Notes: generated by a model from the sequence alone, not told the origin. 64,000 nucleotides of DNA from Lacrimispora amygdalina (GCF_003432035.1 NZ_QOHO01000072.1:62001-126000), one strand, 5' to 3'. Counted from the stretch's first letter, positions 35,039 through 44,618 are shown. Made by a program: numbers and translations.

Positions 35039-36646
35039 TTAATATAACCGTTCTTCTTCTACTGCCTTTTTAAATTCGGTTGGCGTACAGCCGTAAAACT
35101 TCTTAAAACTGCTTGCAAAATACCTTTGATTTTCGTACCCGCACTCTTCTGATACTTCCTGTATCTTTAAACTGGTCTTCTGAAGAAGCATTCCGGCATG
35201 CTCCATCCGTTTCCGTATCAGATATTCTCCAACCCCCTCACCTGTATGCTGTTTGAAGATCTGGCGGACATAGCTGGAACTAAAATGCACCTTGTCAGCA
35301 ACCCACTCTAAATCTACCTTACTGTCTTTTATATTGTTTTCCAGTAACAATTTCATCTGCTTTACCACTGCACTGGCCTTTGTTTCCTCTGAATAATCAG
35401 AGATTACCAGACAGCAGGTTTGTATATAGCTTTCCAGCATTTCCTTCATATCCATAAGGCTGCCATAATGAATTCTGTCCTGCATAGAGGCTGCAGGCTC
35501 CAGAATCTCCCGGTCAAAACCGGCATGCTTCATGTCATTCTGAATTGCGTAAATAAGTTCCTTTACCGACACACTGATGTAGTCATTTTTCTTGTTGGCC
35601 AGAGAAGCATAGCTTTTTATTAACCCTTTCAGTTGTAAAAGCGCTTCGTCTTTTTGCCCCAGCCGTACGGAAAGGCGTATCTGATTTTTCCAGTCTCTGA
35701 TTGACGAACTGCTGCCCTCTTCCTGTTTTTCATGCGCTTCTCCATAGAACAAAATGGGGTGTTCTGTATTAATCATTCCCCGCCAGACCGCCATCGCTTC
35801 CTGATAAGAAGTACACAGTCCCTCTCTGCTCTTGTAAGGACAGCCTATGGCAGAAGTAAGCTGAATCTGATAATACTTTCTCAGGCTGGTCTGTATCTTT
35901 TCCATACCCGCTTTTATCTTGCCGGTAAAAGCAGCTTCCCCGTCTCCTGTCCCACACCAGATTACAACCAGATGGGCTCCATCAAAGCTGACTGCATAAA
36001 GACGGATTTCAGGCGGAAAATAACCTTCCCGTATCAGCAGCAGAAATTCTTCTACACTTTCCTGACTTTTAAAATCCCAGGTTCCTCCTGTAAGGCGGAG
36101 TATACCTGCCAGATAATAGTCTCCTGTTAAATCCATACCAGGCTGCTCATAGTCCGTTTCCCTGCACTCCCGCCCTTCCAGCAGATCCTTACATACCTTT
36201 TCCCTGTAAAGACCCTCTCTGATAATCGCCTGTTCCCGAAGCAGAATCATATTTTGCTGGAGTGTTTTCTGACTGTCTAATTCGTTTATCATCTTCTCTA
36301 AAACTTCCTCCAGTTCCTGGGGCAGAAACGGTTTTAACAGATAATCCTTTACACCAAGAGATATGGCCTGTCTGGCATAATCAAATTCATCGTATCCGCT
36401 GATTACAACATATTTGCTTAAAAGACTGGCTTTCTGCATCTCTTTAATCAGTTCCAATCCATTCATGAAAGGCATGGATATATCCGTGATTAAAATATCC
36501 GGATTTAAATGAAGAGCTGATTTTAAAGCTTCTTTTCCATCTCCCGCTACTGCAACCACTTCCACAGCTAACGATGAGCTGCGAATGTTTTTTACAAGTA
36601 AATCCCTTACATAATCCTCATCATCTACAATCATGATCCGATACAT
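35039..36646 (-). CDS. Response regulator with AraC-type DNA-binding domain (YesN-like)
   Basis: A 535-residue transcription regulator. The receiver domain (1-120) has the acidic pair DDED (8-11), phospho-acceptor Asp55 in DILITDISMPFMNG, and Lys105 in YLLKPF. A long middle region of unknown fold follows. The C-terminal 100 residues are an AraC/XylS helix-turn-helix pair (SSSYVRQIFKQHTGEGVGEY and EVSEECGYENQRYFASSFKK). ATG 36646 follows GGGGAGGTGG and the frame overlaps the end of the kinase gene by 16 bases. It probably activates its own operon, through the promoter upstream of the binding-protein gene, when the cognate sugar is sensed. Confidence 0.92.
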   Translation of the reverse strand: MYRIMIVDDEDYVRDLLVKNIRSSSLAVEVVAVAGDGKEALKSALHLNPDILITDISMPFMNGLELIKEMQKASLLSKYVVISGYDEFDYARQAISLGVKDYLLKPFLPQELEEVLEKMINELDSQKTLQQNMILLREQAIIREGLYREKVCKDLLEGRECRETDYEQPGMDLTGDYYLAGILRLTGGTWDFKSQESVEEFLLLIREGYFPPEIRLYAVSFDGAHLVVIWCGTGDGEAAFTGKIKAGMEKIQTSLRKYYQIQLTSAIGCPYKSREGLCTSYQEAMAVWRGMINTEHPILFYGEAHEKQEEGSSSSIRDWKNQIRLSVRLGQKDEALLQLKGLIKSYASLANKKNDYISVSVKELIYAIQNDMKHAGFDREILEPAASMQDRIHYGSLMDMKEMLESYIQTCCLVISDYSEETKASAVVKQMKLLLENNIKDSKVDLEWVADKVHFSSSYVRQIFKQHTGEGVGEYLIRKRMEHAGMLLQKTSLKIQEVSEECGYENQRYFASSFKKFYGCTPTEFKKAVEEERLY

Positions 36647-38475
36647 GAATCCACCTCCCCATCTGTGACTGGAAGTGTAAGCATTGCTTTGGTCCACTGA
36701 CCTTCTACACTCTCAAATTGAAGTCCGTAATTCTCTCCGTAAAATAAGCGGAGCCTTTCATTTACGTTATAGATTCCATAACCTTCCAAACGGTCTGTTA
36801 CCCCTTTTTTTAGTGTTTCATTCAGAATCTTTAACTTATCTTCTGGAATTCCTGCTCCATTATCCCATACAATCAGCTTTAATATTTTCTCAGCTTCTCC
36901 ACTACATGGTTCTTCATAAATCCGTATCAGCCCTGTCCCCTGCTTCTCTTTAATGCCATGATAAATCGAATTTTCTGCCAGCGGCTGTAAAATCAGTTTG
37001 ATTACTCTTAAGTCCAGCCACTGTTCATCCACATCAATCTGGTAATTTAACTTTGAATGGTAACGAATTCTTTGAATATCAAGATAACTGGAAACATGTT
37101 CAATTTCTTCTTTTAAGGAGATAATTTCTGCTCCTTTACTAAGTGAAATACGAAAGAATTTCCCTAATGAGTTGGACAAAATACTGATTTCCTTTGCCCC
37201 CTGATCGGCAGCCTGCCACGTTATGGCATTTAGGGTATTATAGAGAAAATGTGGATTTATCTGAGCCTGTAATGCCCTTAGTTCCGCCTTCCTCTTCTGT
37301 TTTTGTACTTCGGCTGCATGATCCCTCTCCCACTTTAATTCTTCAATTGTCTCCTCCTGCTTTTTTACCAGGTTTTGGATCTCTCCGATCATATAGTTAA
37401 AGCTCTTTGCCAGACTTCCCACTTCATCTTTATACGGATAAAAGAAACGCGTATTAAAATCCCCTTTTTCAACCAGGCTCATGCGCTTTTCCAGTTTTCT
37501 TAACGAGTTGGTCAACTGATGGGATAACAAAAGAATGGCAGCCACACCAACGAAAAAGATCACTCCCATGGTTTCCAGAATTACGTTTCTTAAACTTTGC
37601 AAACTTCCCAGCAGAGATTCTCTCGATTTTAATCCAAAGATTTGCCAGCCATTCTCGGTAAGACGATTGCAGGTCACTAAATATGTATTGCCTTCATACT
37701 CATAATCACTGGTGATGACTGCTCCTTTTTCTCCCTCCTTTTGGGCCAGTTTCATCAGTTTTGCAGCATCAATGCCTTCTGAACCGATAATTGTATTTCC
37801 TTCCTGATCCAGAATAAGAATCTTATCAAAAAACTCATATTTTCCTGCTAATATATGTTCCAGTTCCTTTGCCTTTAATTGAAGAATTAAATATAAGCTG
37901 CCTTTATATCCCTCCACACTAAACCTTCTCACACAGGGAATAATTTCATCCGTATCCTGAAAGATCTGGTCTGTTTGTGTCGGGAACCACTGGATGGCTT
38001 TCCCCGGTCCTCCTATATAGGAACTATAATACTCCGACTCTTTAAACTGAAACTGCCAGTTTCTCATTCGGACAAAATTATCAAATTCCCCCTTGTCTGT
38101 ATAAATAAAGGAAGAATGCAGCAGATTTTCCCCTGTCTCCAAATCCTTTAAGAAAGAAGACACGGTCCCCATGGTCTTTATCAGATTTAAATCATTGGGA
38201 TTGTTTAAATAATCAGAGAAGCTGACTACAAAGGTATAATTGGTCAGCATTCCCTGGGCTCTCTGTCTGATCACCCCAAGCCGCATATCAAGAGTATCCA
38301 CAATCTGTGCAAGCACACTTTCCGCACTGACTCTGAAATTCTCCTCGATGTCATGAGACGTATATTGGTAATAAGAGAACCCGCTGATTGCCGTTGTAAA
38401 AAAGAACATAATCCCAAATATTACGATAATTTTGCTTCTAAACCGCAAATTTTTGTACATTTTATTCATCATCAT
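36631..38475 (-). CDS. Sensor histidine kinase (YesM-like)
   Basis: Membrane sensor of 614 residues for the adjacent regulator. Transmembrane segment 1 lies at about 14-33, an extracytoplasmic Cache-like domain at about 35-295, and segment 2 near 300. A HAMP domain (EKGDFNTRF, DEVGSLAKSFNYM) comes next. The His_kinase domain carries the phospho-acceptor in QINPHFLYNTLNA (about residue 411), and the ATPase domain shows the N-box LAENSIYHGI and DNGAGIPEDKL. Three ATG codons in a row start the gene; AAGGA favours the second or third. The extracellular ligand is probably the released oligosaccharide or the loaded binding protein. Confidence 0.92.
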   Translation of the reverse strand: MMMNKMYKNLRFRSKIIVIFGIMFFFTTAISGFSYYQYTSHDIEENFRVSAESVLAQIVDTLDMRLGVIRQRAQGMLTNYTFVVSFSDYLNNPNDLNLIKTMGTVSSFLKDLETGENLLHSSFIYTDKGEFDNFVRMRNWQFQFKESEYYSSYIGGPGKAIQWFPTQTDQIFQDTDEIIPCVRRFSVEGYKGSLYLILQLKAKELEHILAGKYEFFDKILILDQEGNTIIGSEGIDAAKLMKLAQKEGEKGAVITSDYEYEGNTYLVTCNRLTENGWQIFGLKSRESLLGSLQSLRNVILETMGVIFFVGVAAILLLSHQLTNSLRKLEKRMSLVEKGDFNTRFFYPYKDEVGSLAKSFNYMIGEIQNLVKKQEETIEELKWERDHAAEVQKQKRKAELRALQAQINPHFLYNTLNAITWQAADQGAKEISILSNSLGKFFRISLSKGAEIISLKEEIEHVSSYLDIQRIRYHSKLNYQIDVDEQWLDLRVIKLILQPLAENSIYHGIKEKQGTGLIRIYEEPCSGEAEKILKLIVWDNGAGIPEDKLKILNETLKKGVTDRLEGYGIYNVNERLRLFYGENYGLQFESVEGQWTKAMLTLPVTDGEVDSCIGS

Positions 38476-38585
38476 TTTCCTTGTTTTATCGTCTTTCCTG
38501 ATATGTATTTAAAATATTATTTTATCATAAATCCGAAAGACCGAATAGCCAGAACACTGCATGTTCCGGCTATAGAATGAAAAGG

Positions 38586-39470
38586 CTAACCTTTTACCGC
38601 ACCGGCCGTCAGCCCTGCAATAAACTGTTTATTGGAAAACATGTATACGATTAAAATCGGGATAATCGCTATGGAAGCACCAGCAAGCATAATATGCCAC
38701 TCTGCTGCTGAATTCACGGAATACTTTAGTTGAACAACAGCAACGGTTAAAGTCTGAAGCTTTGGTATGGAAATCGTCATGATTAAACTGGTGATATAAT
38801 CATTCCACGCATTCCGGAAGGAAAATAACGCCACAACTGCAAGAATTGGCTTGCTTAACGGAAGAATGATTCGGGAATATACACCGTAAATGCTGCACCC
38901 GTCAATAATCGCGGCTTCATCTAATTCCTTTGGGATTCCTTTGGTAAATCCCATAACCAGAAATACATTGGTGGCCTGCCCCCCGGTTAAAGCTATCACC
39001 AGTGCAAATATGGTTTTGTTAATTTTCAATGCACGGAGCAGTTCGTAAATGGGATAGAGGGTAACAGATCCCAGTGACACAAACATCATAGACATATAAA
39101 GTGCAAGCAGAATCTTTTTTCCTGCAAAGTCTTTTCTTGCCATGGCAAATCCGGCAAGTGAAGTGGTAACCACTGCGAGTATCGTCACAGATATGCTGAC
39201 CACAACGCTGTTTAACGTATATTTTGTAAAATCAGCCTGTATAAACGCTTTATAATAGTTTTCAAAATGCCAGACACTGGGGAAGAAACCGCCTCCCTGG
39301 GTCAGTTCGGCATTGGTCTTAAACGATCCAAGAACGGTATAAATCACCGGATACAGGGTAAAAACAATCATAATCCCCAAAAAGACCCATTTCGAAATCA
39401 ACGCAGCCCGGGCTTTGTCAGACAGATGTATTTTTTTCATTCTCACATTCTGTGTATTTGCTTCTGTCAT
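38586..39470 (-). CDS. Carbohydrate ABC transporter permease (MalG/CUT1 type)
   Basis: Integral membrane half of a sugar importer, 294 residues, six predicted helices. The cytoplasmic coupling loop that meets the ATPase is EAAIIDGCSIYGVYSRIILP, the EAA signature of binding-protein-dependent permeases. It pairs with the permease encoded upstream; the binding protein is two genes upstream. No ATPase gene is in the operon, the rule for CUT1 systems of Firmicutes that share an MsmX-type ATPase encoded elsewhere. It starts 11 bases after the first permease gene. Confidence 0.93.
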   Translation of the reverse strand: MTEANTQNVRMKKIHLSDKARAALISKWVFLGIMIVFTLYPVIYTVLGSFKTNAELTQGGGFFPSVWHFENYYKAFIQADFTKYTLNSVVVSISVTILAVVTTSLAGFAMARKDFAGKKILLALYMSMMFVSLGSVTLYPIYELLRALKINKTIFALVIALTGGQATNVFLVMGFTKGIPKELDEAAIIDGCSIYGVYSRIILPLSKPILAVVALFSFRNAWNDYITSLIMTISIPKLQTLTVAVVQLKYSVNSAAEWHIMLAGASIAIIPILIVYMFSNKQFIAGLTAGAVKG

Positions 39471-39481
39471 AATCTGCCTCC

Positions 39482-40417
39482 TTAATAAATATCATCCAGT
39501 TTCTTAGAAGCTTTTAAGTAAATCACCGTAACCACACCTGCAATAGCTGCAGAAACTACGCTGACTGCCGCACCGTAGCCATACTGGGGAACAGTTGCTT
39601 CCGCGGCAGAAATCGGAAAGAAATACCGGTATCCGTAAAGAGACATGACCATGGTCGCATTATTGGGACCGCCCTCGGTAAGTACCATAACATTGGTTAT
39701 ATCATTGAAGGCAGATGTAATCGCAAGCATCATAATGATCTTTAGAATTGGTCCCAGCATTGGAACAATGATATACCAGATCGTCTGAAGTTTGCCCGCT
39801 CCATCAATTCTGGCGCTTTCAATGGCATCCTCCGAAACCTGCTGGATTCCTGCTATAAAATAAACCATATAGTTTCCGACGCCGCCCCAGACGGCAGTCA
39901 GAATGAGTGTCTTCATGGCGTGATCTTTACCAAGCCAGTTAATAGGACGGCTGATGATTCCCGATTCCAAAAGATATTTATTAACCTCACCATTATAAGC
40001 ATTAAACAATAAGTAAAATACAAGGCCCATGACGGCAGAACTCATGATTGTGGGCAAAAACATAATGCTCTGGGTGACTCCATTTCCGCGTTTCTGCTGA
40101 TTGAAAAGAAATGCAAGGAAAAAGGCCAGAGGGATAATAATGAGAACTTTTCCAAATCCGTAAGTAAACGTATGAAGTACACTTTCCCAGTACACTTTAT
40201 CCCGGAATACTCTTGCTAAATTAACAAAACCTACAAATATCGGCTTCCCGGTTCCATAGCCGCCATATTGATAGAATACATACTTTAACGTCCATACAAC
40301 CGGATACAGAGAACAGGCTGTAAAAAGAATCAGATTTGGCAGCAAAAAAGAATATGTCTGCAGGTTTTGTTTTAAAGTCTTCTTTATTCTGAGATTCCTG
40401 CTTATCGTTTCTTTCAT
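39482..40417 (-). CDS. Carbohydrate ABC transporter permease (MalF/UgpA, CUT1 type)
   Basis: First permease of the heterodimer, 311 residues and six helices. The EAA-type coupling loop reads ESARIDGAGKLQTIWYIIVP. The N-terminus is short, without the extra helices of E. coli MalF, as in UgpA/LplB types. It follows the binding-protein gene after a 76-base gap that contains a strong hairpin, and precedes the second permease. Such LplB-YtcP type permeases often carry di- to oligosaccharides from uronate-containing polymers in Firmicutes, which would fit the downstream lyase. Confidence 0.93.
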   Translation of the reverse strand: MKETISRNLRIKKTLKQNLQTYSFLLPNLILFTACSLYPVVWTLKYVFYQYGGYGTGKPIFVGFVNLARVFRDKVYWESVLHTFTYGFGKVLIIIPLAFFLAFLFNQQKRGNGVTQSIMFLPTIMSSAVMGLVFYLLFNAYNGEVNKYLLESGIISRPINWLGKDHAMKTLILTAVWGGVGNYMVYFIAGIQQVSEDAIESARIDGAGKLQTIWYIIVPMLGPILKIIMMLAITSAFNDITNVMVLTEGGPNNATMVMSLYGYRYFFPISAAEATVPQYGYGAAVSVVSAAIAGVVTVIYLKASKKLDDIY

Positions 40418-40437
40418 CTGTGTACTCCTTTCTTAAC

Positions 40438-40478
40438 GAAAGAGGGGCTGCCTCTTTTATTGAAGTGGCCCCTCTTTT
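40438..40478 (-). terminator. Intercistronic hairpin between binding protein and permease genes
   Basis: Arms GAAAGAGGGGC and GCCCCTCTTTT (plus-strand reading) form an 11-bp stem with a loop of about 20 bases. It sits just after the binding-protein stop. Partial termination or 3'-end protection here would give more binding protein than permease, as in other ABC operons. Confidence 0.65.
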
Positions 40479-40493
40479 CCATTACTTACTTAT

Positions 40494-41945
40494 TTACTGC
40501 AATTTGGGATTCTTCGGATCGTAACCAGGAATCTTTACTTCATAGCCTGTGTTATTTTTAATCGCATCCTGATAAGCCTTATTATAACGATCAGTTAAAT
40601 CCTTTAATGCAGTATCTGCATCTGCATCTCCGTAGTAAATTGATTCGCAGGTCTTAAACATATCCTCACCTTCCACTACCATACCAGAAGCAAATGCTGA
40701 GTGAGGTGGCTTTGGAAGAAGTGCGTCTATATCAGATATCAGCAGCCATTTTTTATTTTGGAAATCAATACTTGGCTTTGCTTTAGCAATAACACTTGGC
40801 AGAATGCTCACACCGTAACCGCCTTCATAGTAACCTACCAGATAATCTTCGTTAGCAAAAATATCTTTGTATACTTTAAATGCCTTTTCTAAGTTAGGGC
40901 TCTTAGCATTAAGAACATATCCGCCGGTTCCGGTAAAGTACTGTTTTCCTGTTGTTTTGCCTCCAACTGTCGGAATGGGAACACAGTCCCACTTATCAGA
41001 ATCCATAGGGAACTGATTCTGGTATACTCCTGGCTCTGCATGGCTGTATGACATGTACATACCGATTTTTCCTGCTGCAAACTGCGTTCTTAACGGGTCA
41101 ATATCAAGGGACTCACAGCCTGGGAATGCACTGTCCTCAGAAAGCAGTTCTTTCCACAATTTGAGAGATTCTGCCCATGGAGTAAAATCATATTCTCCCT
41201 TGGCAAAGTCGTATCCATTAACAAGGCCTGTTTCACGTTCAAGTCCGACCAATAAGGACCGCTGTAAGCCGGAGCTTGCACTCTTCATATTTTCTGCAAA
41301 TCCATAAATCCCTTCGCCAGATAACTTGGAAGTGATGAGTTTGGAGTCAGCTACCATCTCCTCTAACGTTTTTGGGGGTTCTGCAATCCCTACACGTGAG
41401 AATATCTCTTTATTATAGAAGAGACGGCAGGTCGTTCCAGTGGTAGGAACAAAGTAAAGCTTACCATCCAGTTCATTATAACCAGGAAAGATGACATCCT
41501 TGAAATACGTCTTCATATCTCCATCCATAAAGTCATAGAGATTTGCCCACTGGCCTTCGTTTACGTATTTATCGAACATCTGTTCCTGCTGAACCATGAT
41601 ATCAGGAAGCTCACCGCTTTGTACTGCCATATCAATGGCCTGAACGTAGTTGTCCGTATAGAGCTGGTAATTTACCTGAATATTATCTGTATTGGTTTTG
41701 TTATACTCGTCAACCTTTGCCTGTACATAGGATGCATCATGGCGATCCTTTGACCAGATGTTAATCACGGTCTTCTCTCCGCTTGGTGCTTTTGTGTCAG
41801 ACGAAGCTGGCGCTGTTGTTTCCGCTGCCGCTTTCGTCTGTGCATTTGTAGTTTCATTCGTTGCTGCCCCGCCAGAACAACCAGCCAGCGTACCCGCTGT
41901 CATGAGTGCAGCAAGCGTAATTGCTCCAATTTGTTTTAACTTCAT
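40494..41945 (-). CDS. Extracellular sugar-binding lipoprotein (ABC importer)
   Basis: Captures the sugar outside the membrane and hands it to the two permeases. The 483-residue protein has a lipoprotein signal peptide ending in the lipobox LAGCSGG (Cys23), a 30-residue Thr/Ala/Ser linker, then the extracellular solute-binding protein family 1 fold (TVINIWSKDRHDASYVQAKV; PDIMVQQEQMFDKYV; GYNELDGKLYFVPTTG). It is the first gene of the operon, behind a good promoter. The ligand is not identifiable by eye; the downstream lyase and esterase suggest an acetylated, uronate-rich oligosaccharide. Confidence 0.92.
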   Translation of the reverse strand: MKLKQIGAITLAALMTAGTLAGCSGGAATNETTNAQTKAAAETTAPASSDTKAPSGEKTVINIWSKDRHDASYVQAKVDEYNKTNTDNIQVNYQLYTDNYVQAIDMAVQSGELPDIMVQQEQMFDKYVNEGQWANLYDFMDGDMKTYFKDVIFPGYNELDGKLYFVPTTGTTCRLFYNKEIFSRVGIAEPPKTLEEMVADSKLITSKLSGEGIYGFAENMKSASSGLQRSLLVGLERETGLVNGYDFAKGEYDFTPWAESLKLWKELLSEDSAFPGCESLDIDPLRTQFAAGKIGMYMSYSHAEPGVYQNQFPMDSDKWDCVPIPTVGGKTTGKQYFTGTGGYVLNAKSPNLEKAFKVYKDIFANEDYLVGYYEGGYGVSILPSVIAKAKPSIDFQNKKWLLISDIDALLPKPPHSAFASGMVVEGEDMFKTCESIYYGDADADTALKDLTDRYNKAYQDAIKNNTGYEVKIPGYDPKNPKLQ

Positions 41946-41979
41946 AAGTGTTTCCCTCCCATTTCTTGTTTATGGGTTC

Positions 41980-42007
41980 ATTATACGAGATAAACCGATG
42001 ACCGTAA
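41980..42007 (-). promoter_or_regulatory. Promoter of the polysaccharide operon
   Basis: On the minus strand: TTACGG, 16 bases, TATAAT, 35 bases before the binding-protein ATG. The weak -35 suits activation by the AraC-type regulator. Related A/T-rich elements with TTGCA occur just upstream (about 42010-42055) and could be its binding sites. Confidence 0.55.
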
Positions 42008-42135
42008 ATGCAATATCCGTCTATCCCATGTTCGAAATCCGATGTTGCAATTCATAATCAGTAAACGTTTATAAGGTTGGATTATCACACACAAGAGGTT
42101 ATTTCAGGTTTTTTTGCAGCGGCAGCCGCAAAACA

Positions 42136-42179
42136 CAAAAATCCCAGTAGATACAAGCTTCCTTGTAAATACCGGGATT
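42136..42179 (-). terminator. Terminator after the acylphosphatase gene
   Basis: A two-part hairpin: outer arms AATCCC.GTA and TAC.GGGATT, inner arms TACAAG and CTTGTA. On the minus strand it is followed by TTTTTGTGTTTT. Confidence 0.75.
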
Positions 42180-42195
42180 ATAAGAACTTCATATT

Positions 42196-42471
42196 TCATC
42201 TGACCTGAAAACCAGACTCATGCTTCACAGGTATTAAATCCGCATCATACTGATGAATTTCTATAAAACGTTCCCCTTTCAATATCTCAAACAAGTGATC
42301 AATATTCTCTCGTTCCCCCTGTACTTCCATCTCTACACGGCCGTCATCAAGATTTCTCACCCATCCTGTCAGTTTTAACTGTATGGCAAACTGCATGGTT
42401 CGAAAACGGAAGCCCACTCCCTGAACTCTTCCATCAACATAGATGTGTTCTCTAATTATTTCTCTGTGCAT
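42196..42471 (-). CDS. acyP: Acylphosphatase
   Basis: Small enzyme that hydrolyses acyl phosphates such as acetyl phosphate or 1,3-bisphosphoglycerate. It has 91 residues, with the phosphate loop GRVQGVGFR (catalytic Arg22) and the catalytic Asn40 in GWVRNLDDGRVEM. Both active-site residues are present. Its start lies inside the 3' end of the GGDEF-EAL gene (16-base overlap), so the two are translationally coupled. That pairing is unexpected; a link between acetyl phosphate level and cyclic-di-GMP is possible but only inferred. Confidence 0.93.
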   Translation of the reverse strand: MHREIIREHIYVDGRVQGVGFRFRTMQFAIQLKLTGWVRNLDDGRVEMEVQGERENIDHLFEILKGERFIEIHQYDADLIPVKHESGFQVR

Positions 42472-44618
42472 ATATTCACCGCCTTATTATCGTCTTTAGG
42501 AGCCAAAGATACTGTCTCACCAAGAAGCCTTTCAAAGTCCTCTAATGGCATCGGTCTGGCAAATACATATCCCTGTATAATATCGCATCCAGCTGATTTT
42601 AAAAAGTCAACCGTTTCTGTAAACTCCACACCTTCTGCAATGGCTTTAATGTGAAGTTCCTTTGCCATATGAATGATATTGGATATAACAATGCGCTCTC
42701 TTCTGATATCACTGCTTTTTCTAAAAAACATGATGTCCAGTTTAACAATATCAATTGACAGATTTTTTAAAAGGTTCAAAGAAGAGTAGCCTGCTCCGAA
42801 GTCATCAAGAGAGCAGATAAATCCCTTCTCATGAAGTCTCGCAACCAGACTGTTAAAAACACTATCATCCGTAAGCATAACCGTTTCTGTAAATTCCAAT
42901 TCCAGCAATCCGTCTGGAATCTCGTATTTCTCCTTAATGCTTCCATAGTAGTCCACAAAATCATCTCTGAGAATCCCTACTTTTGAAACATTGACAGCCA
43001 GGTTAATCGGTTTACTTCCTGATTTTAAATATCGGTGAAACCACTGGCAGGAGCTTTCAAACATATAACGATCCAGCATAATGATCTTTTCATCCCGTTC
43101 CATGATAGGAATAAACTGTCCGGGCAGTATGGTCCCTTTTCGGGGATTTTCCCATCTTACCAGTACTTCTCCCCCCACGATCTCATTATTCATCTGTATA
43201 GAGACCTTTGGCTGTATAAAAATCCGGAATTCCTGCCTTTCTATGGCACCTTCCATCTCTGATTCCATCTCCGATTCATCTACAACCTTGTCCCACATTT
43301 CCTTATTATAAATACCAAACTGGTTCCCTGGCAGGTTTTTTATGTATTTTTGTGCAATGTTGGCGCGATTTACAATAGTATCTATGGATACGTTCCTGTC
43401 CTCTTCCTCCAGAAAATAAACTCCCATGCAAAGTTCCGTTGCAATTCTTTTATTATAGGACAATTCCTTCAGCCGAAAATCTTCAATCAGTTTTTGAAAG
43501 CAATTTTTCAATTCCATACGCGATTCATATTGATAAAGTCCAACAAAATTATCTGCAGACACTCTGCAGAACAGGGAATTCTGCCCGGAGCATTTTTGCA
43601 GCAGACCTGCAATCTCTATTAAAATCCGGTCTCCTTCTTCATATCCAAGAACATCATTAATAAATTTAAATTTTTTGATATCACAATACCATACCGCATA
43701 ACTTTTCAAGTCTGCAGTCCGCAGGATGCGTTCCGCTTCTTTTTTAAACGCGTGAAAGTTCCGGCTGCGGGTTAGGGAATCCGTATATGCGATGTTCACC
43801 AACGTCTTCTGGTTTGCCGTGATTGTCCTGTATTGCTTGTAGAAAAATGCAAAAAACAAACCTGAGGATATCAGAATCATAATCCCAATACCAACAGCTG
43901 TCTCCATATATCTGCCTTTCAGTCCTGATTCCGGAAATACATTCAGTAAGTACCAATCATTGTATTCCAGTGGAATTAAAACGGCAAACTCACGCTCATT
44001 CTCTATAAGATTCAACTTAGAAGATGTCTTCTGGTTACTGGTTATCATATTATAAATTTCATTTCTTATGTTATTCCAGTCAGCTGCATCCCGGTCATCG
44101 GATGCTGCCACTAAGGATCCCCTGTTATCAAACACAGCACAGATTCCGGCTCCAGCCAGAGTCTGGGTATTCATAAACTGGTTCATTAAATTTCCAGCGT
44201 CCCCTGTGTACAGGTATCCCAGAGGCTGGTTGTTTTTCCCTCTTATCAATACATCAAAATAGGAAGCTTCTCTGTCTAACCTTGACCAGTCAAGCTTTTC
44301 GGAATACTTTATCTTCATTCCTTTCATGGAAAGATTCATTCGGCCAATAATTTCCGGAAGCTGCCTGGCATGGTCAGAATCCATACCACTAAAGCCTGCG
44401 GCTATGACTTTGAGAAGTTGTATGTCTCCTTCAATCTTGCTTTTAACCGTAAACTGGTTCTGCTTTGCAGCACTATAGTAATAATCATTATTTTCTTTTG
44501 TATTTTTTTGTATCCTATAGATTAGAAAAATGATACAGCAGATGATTAAAAACAGCCATAAGAGTACAGGAATCGCCATATCAAATTTTCCAACCCTATT
44601 CTCATCCTTAGCATGCAT
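42456..44618 (-). CDS. Membrane GGDEF-EAL protein, probable c-di-GMP phosphodiesterase
   Basis: A 720-residue signalling protein. Helix 1 is at about 14-34, an extracytoplasmic Cache-like sensor at about 35-240, helix 2 near 245-262, GGDEF at about 275-430 and EAL at about 455-705. The GGDEF signature is degenerate (RVSADNFVGL near 351), so cyclase activity is unlikely, although the domain may bind GTP. The EAL domain keeps the catalytic residues: EVLVRW near 484, NVS, ELEFTET, LDDFGAGYSS near 604, KLD and AEGVE. It should therefore hydrolyse c-di-GMP under control of an external signal. Overlap with acyP downstream indicates one transcript. Confidence 0.9.
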   Translation of the reverse strand: MHAKDENRVGKFDMAIPVLLWLFLIICCIIFLIYRIQKNTKENNDYYYSAAKQNQFTVKSKIEGDIQLLKVIAAGFSGMDSDHARQLPEIIGRMNLSMKGMKIKYSEKLDWSRLDREASYFDVLIRGKNNQPLGYLYTGDAGNLMNQFMNTQTLAGAGICAVFDNRGSLVAASDDRDAADWNNIRNEIYNMITSNQKTSSKLNLIENEREFAVLIPLEYNDWYLLNVFPESGLKGRYMETAVGIGIMILISSGLFFAFFYKQYRTITANQKTLVNIAYTDSLTRSRNFHAFKKEAERILRTADLKSYAVWYCDIKKFKFINDVLGYEEGDRILIEIAGLLQKCSGQNSLFCRVSADNFVGLYQYESRMELKNCFQKLIEDFRLKELSYNKRIATELCMGVYFLEEEDRNVSIDTIVNRANIAQKYIKNLPGNQFGIYNKEMWDKVVDESEMESEMEGAIERQEFRIFIQPKVSIQMNNEIVGGEVLVRWENPRKGTILPGQFIPIMERDEKIIMLDRYMFESSCQWFHRYLKSGSKPINLAVNVSKVGILRDDFVDYYGSIKEKYEIPDGLLELEFTETVMLTDDSVFNSLVARLHEKGFICSLDDFGAGYSSLNLLKNLSIDIVKLDIMFFRKSSDIRRERIVISNIIHMAKELHIKAIAEGVEFTETVDFLKSAGCDIIQGYVFARPMPLEDFERLLGETVSLAPKDDNKAVNICTEK

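Noticed and set aside
42109-42135. GC-rich inverted repeat TTTTGC...GCAAAA as a terminator
   Set aside because: The stem is interrupted, and neither strand has a T-run on the correct side; the neighbouring hairpin at 42136-42179 is the better terminator.
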